NCBI RefSeq assembly: GCF_025515305.1
Contig: NZ_JAOPHT010000004.1
Coordinates: 62,001-126,000, forward strand
DNA length: 64,000 bases
Direction: 5' to 3'
Source of the DNA: Roseicyclus sediminis
GTDB taxonomy: Bacteria > Pseudomonadota > Alphaproteobacteria > Rhodobacterales > Rhodobacteraceae
Position 1 is the first letter of the stretch; each line of letters begins with the position of its first letter. Made by a program: the position numbers and the translations under genes. Below are positions 62,396 to 64,000 of this stretch, in pieces. The notes under the pieces were generated by a model that had not been told where the DNA came from, ran no database searches, and saw only the letters and a list, made by a program, of their open reading frames with translations.

Positions 62396-63625
62396 TCAGC
62401 TTTGCAGAAGCCGCGCCTTCCGTCCCGAGAGATAGATCCGCGCGGCCGGGTCGTCCGAAAGGCCGATGGCCCGGTCAAAGGCCTCGAGCGCCGCCGCGAT
62501 GTCGCCGTGCCGCGCTAGAACATGGGCGCGCGTCGCCCACCACGGCTGATAGCTGGCCCTCGCCGCTTCCGGGATCGCGTCGAGCGCGGTGAGCGCGGCC
62601 GCCGGACCTTCGGTTTCGCACAGAACCGCGGCGTGCCCGGTGAAGGCGCCGACCGTCGGCGCGATCTCCACCAGCCCGGCATAGAGAAGCGCCAGCGCGT
62701 CCCAATCGGTCGCACCCGTCCGCGCCCGCGCGGCGTGCACCGCCTGGATCGAGGCCTCGAGCTGGTAGCGCCCGAGGCTTGGCCGGCGCGCCGCGTTGCG
62801 CAGCGCCGTCTCCGCATCGCCAAGCATTCCGCCATCCCAGAGGGTGGTGTCCTGCTCCTCTAGCGGGACGAGGGCGCCGGTCGAGGCGTCGGTGCGTGCA
62901 GGGCGGCGGGCCTCGGCGAAGAGCATCAGCGCGAACAGACCATGCGCCTCGGCCGCCTGCGGAAAGCCATCGGCCAGCAGGCTCACGAGCCACAGCGCCT
63001 CCTGCGCAAGGGTGGCTGCCTTGGGGTCGCCCGCGGGCATTCCGTTGTAGCCCACGACATAGGCGCCGTAGATCGCGTTCAGGACATCGGTCATCCGGGC
63101 CTCGAAATCGCGCCCCTCGGGAAGCTCGAACGGGATCGCCGTGCTTTCGATCTTGGCTTTCACGCGGGTCAGCCGCTGGCCGAGCGTGCCGGGCGGCATA
63201 AGGAAGACCGACGCCATGCGGCGGGCATCGAGGCCGAGGACCGCCTGCAGCATCAGCGGCGCGCGCAAGGACGGGTCGATCGCGGGATGGGCGCAGACGA
63301 ACATGAGCGGCAATCGCGGGTCCATCGTCGGGGCAGGGGTCTGGGAACGCTCTTCCGCCATGCGGGTCAGGTCCTGTTCGTAGGCGACCGGCAAAAGGCC
63401 GCTCCGGGCGCGATCGATGGCGCGGTTACGTGCGGTTCTGGTCAGCCAGGCCTCCGGGTTGTCGGGAACGCCCGTCCTCGGCCAGGTCTCGAGTGCGCGG
63501 GCCAGCGCGTCGGACAGGGCGTCCTCGGCGTCGGCCAGCGATCCGGCCCGCGCGGCCAGCCGGGCGACCAGCCTGCCATAGGACAGGCGGGCCACCCGTT
63601 CGACCGCGCGGACCGCGTCGCTCAT
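62396..63625 (-). CDS. ECF42-type RNA polymerase sigma factor
   Basis: 409 residues from ATG 63625. Sigma region 2 (about 10-80, with DAEDALSDALARALETWP and NPEAWLTRTARNRAIDRAR) and region 4 (about 125-175, MASVFLMPPGTLGQRLTRVK), then a long C-terminal extension of about 230 residues with TPR-like helices (DUF6596). That architecture and a DGPF-domain partner define ECF42 sigma factors; no anti-sigma factor is expected. Coupled to the YCII gene by ATGA. Confidence 0.9.
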   Translation of the reverse strand: MSDAVRAVERVARLSYGRLVARLAARAGSLADAEDALSDALARALETWPRTGVPDNPEAWLTRTARNRAIDRARSGLLPVAYEQDLTRMAEERSQTPAPTMDPRLPLMFVCAHPAIDPSLRAPLMLQAVLGLDARRMASVFLMPPGTLGQRLTRVKAKIESTAIPFELPEGRDFEARMTDVLNAIYGAYVVGYNGMPAGDPKAATLAQEALWLVSLLADGFPQAAEAHGLFALMLFAEARRPARTDASTGALVPLEEQDTTLWDGGMLGDAETALRNAARRPSLGRYQLEASIQAVHAARARTGATDWDALALLYAGLVEIAPTVGAFTGHAAVLCETEGPAAALTALDAIPEAARASYQPWWATRAHVLARHGDIAAALEAFDRAIGLSDDPAARIYLSGRKARLLQS

Positions 63626-63975
63626 GGGGTCCGCATGATGACGGGGCGGACCTCGACGGCGCCGCTCGTGGCCGCGGGGTTCCGCGCGGCCCATTCCAGT
63701 GCCGTGTCGAGGTCGGGCACGTCGATCACGTAGAAGCCGCCGAGCTGCTCCTTCGTCGCGGCATAGGGGCCGTCCTGCACCTCGCGGGCGCCGTTGGCCA
63801 TGCGGATCGTGGTTGCCGTGTGCGGCGGGTGCAGCGCCTCGCCGCCGACCATGATGCCGGCGTCGATGAGGGCGCGGGTATAGGCGCCCCAGAGCTCGCC
63901 GTCCGCGGCCGCGCGCACGGCATCGGCATCGGGGTGATCGGCGGGCGGGGTGTAGTTCATGATGATGAATTGCAT
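63622..63975 (-). CDS. YCII/DGPF-domain protein
   Basis: 117 residues. YCII-related fold: the opening QFIIMNYTPP, a DGPYAATKEQLGGFYVID signature and the paired helices typical of these small dimeric proteins. The family is genetically linked to ECF42 sigma factors and is thought to be their target or to take part in sensing. Its stop overlaps the sigma-factor start (ATGA), so both are made together. Confidence 0.9.
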   Translation of the reverse strand: MQFIIMNYTPPADHPDADAVRAAADGELWGAYTRALIDAGIMVGGEALHPPHTATTIRMANGAREVQDGPYAATKEQLGGFYVIDVPDLDTALEWAARNPAATSGAVEVRPVIMRTP

Positions 63976-64000
63976 GTCGGATCCTCCGGGTCCCAGATTA

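Noticed and set aside
1-64000. CRISPR arrays, tRNA or rRNA genes, insertion sequences
   Set aside because: No regularly spaced repeats, no cloverleaf or rRNA segments and no transposase or integrase motifs were noticed by eye; a covariance-model scan was not possible.

Overview
The window looks like accessory chromosome or plasmid sequence from a GC-rich alphaproteobacterium, most likely a Rhodobacteraceae (Roseobacter-type) organism. The supporting signs are three tripartite-type uptake systems (one DctPQM set, one TAXI set with DUF1850, one ProXWV set), a DUF1185 protein, a MocR regulator, a class I PHA synthase, an AglE/GH13 pair and many short catabolic operons, each next to its own LysR, AraC or MocR regulator. 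No rRNA, tRNA, CRISPR array, transposase or phage gene was recognised. The first gene is cut by the window edge.

Layout. (1) 1-14.3 kb, amine and betaine metabolism: a truncated acetylpolyamine amidohydrolase, an aldehyde dehydrogenase, a class III aminotransferase, a DUF1185 protein, a MocR regulator that lacks the PLP lysine, a creatinase-like M24 protein, a TMADH/OYE-type flavoprotein, a ProXWV betaine importer and a LysR regulator. (2) 14.4-18.0 kb, an alpha-glucoside remnant: an AglE binding protein and a GH13 glucosidase without permeases or ATPase, plus a translationally coupled small membrane protein. (3) 18.1-22.9 kb, envelope and lipid genes: a YiiX-like lipoprotein, an oleate hydratase and a PLD-family lipoprotein. 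(4) 23.2-32.0 kb, an AraC regulator divergent from a tightly packed catabolic operon: SSADH-like dehydrogenase, NIPSNAP, cupin, ThDP enzyme, SDR, DctPQM. (5) 32.3-36.3 kb, two SDRs divergent from an AraC regulator, then an FAH-family hydrolase joined to an internally deleted SDR pseudogene. (6) 36.6-43.0 kb, a secreted DUF900-type hydrolase, PhaC, and an ABC/MFP export system. (7) 43.2-49.8 kb, chaperone and metal stress: CbpA/CbpM, a P1B ATPase, a VIT-family transporter, three decayed metal genes (His-rich protein, HupE/UreJ, membrane anchor), a CsoR/RcnR/NreA-family repressor with a clear operator, and an NreB-like MFS exporter. (8) 50.1-56.7 kb, a TAXI TRAP system with a DctB/DctD two-component pair in which the GAFTGA motif is lost. 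(9) 56.8-62.3 kb, a probable periplasmic redox module (Tat-exported flavoprotein, beta-sandwich protein, diheme cytochrome c, small exported protein) with a divergent LysR. (10) 62.4-64.0 kb, an ECF42-type sigma factor with its YCII/DGPF partner.

The best candidates for an undescribed system are the periplasmic flavoprotein/cytochrome module of 56.8-60.9 kb, which may be fed by the adjacent TAXI transporter, and the ThDP/NIPSNAP/cupin/TRAP operon of 24.2-32.0 kb. The best evidence of gene decay is the nickel/cobalt-type cluster at 47.4-48.1 kb, where three adjacent genes are broken in different ways while the divergent regulator and exporter remain intact.
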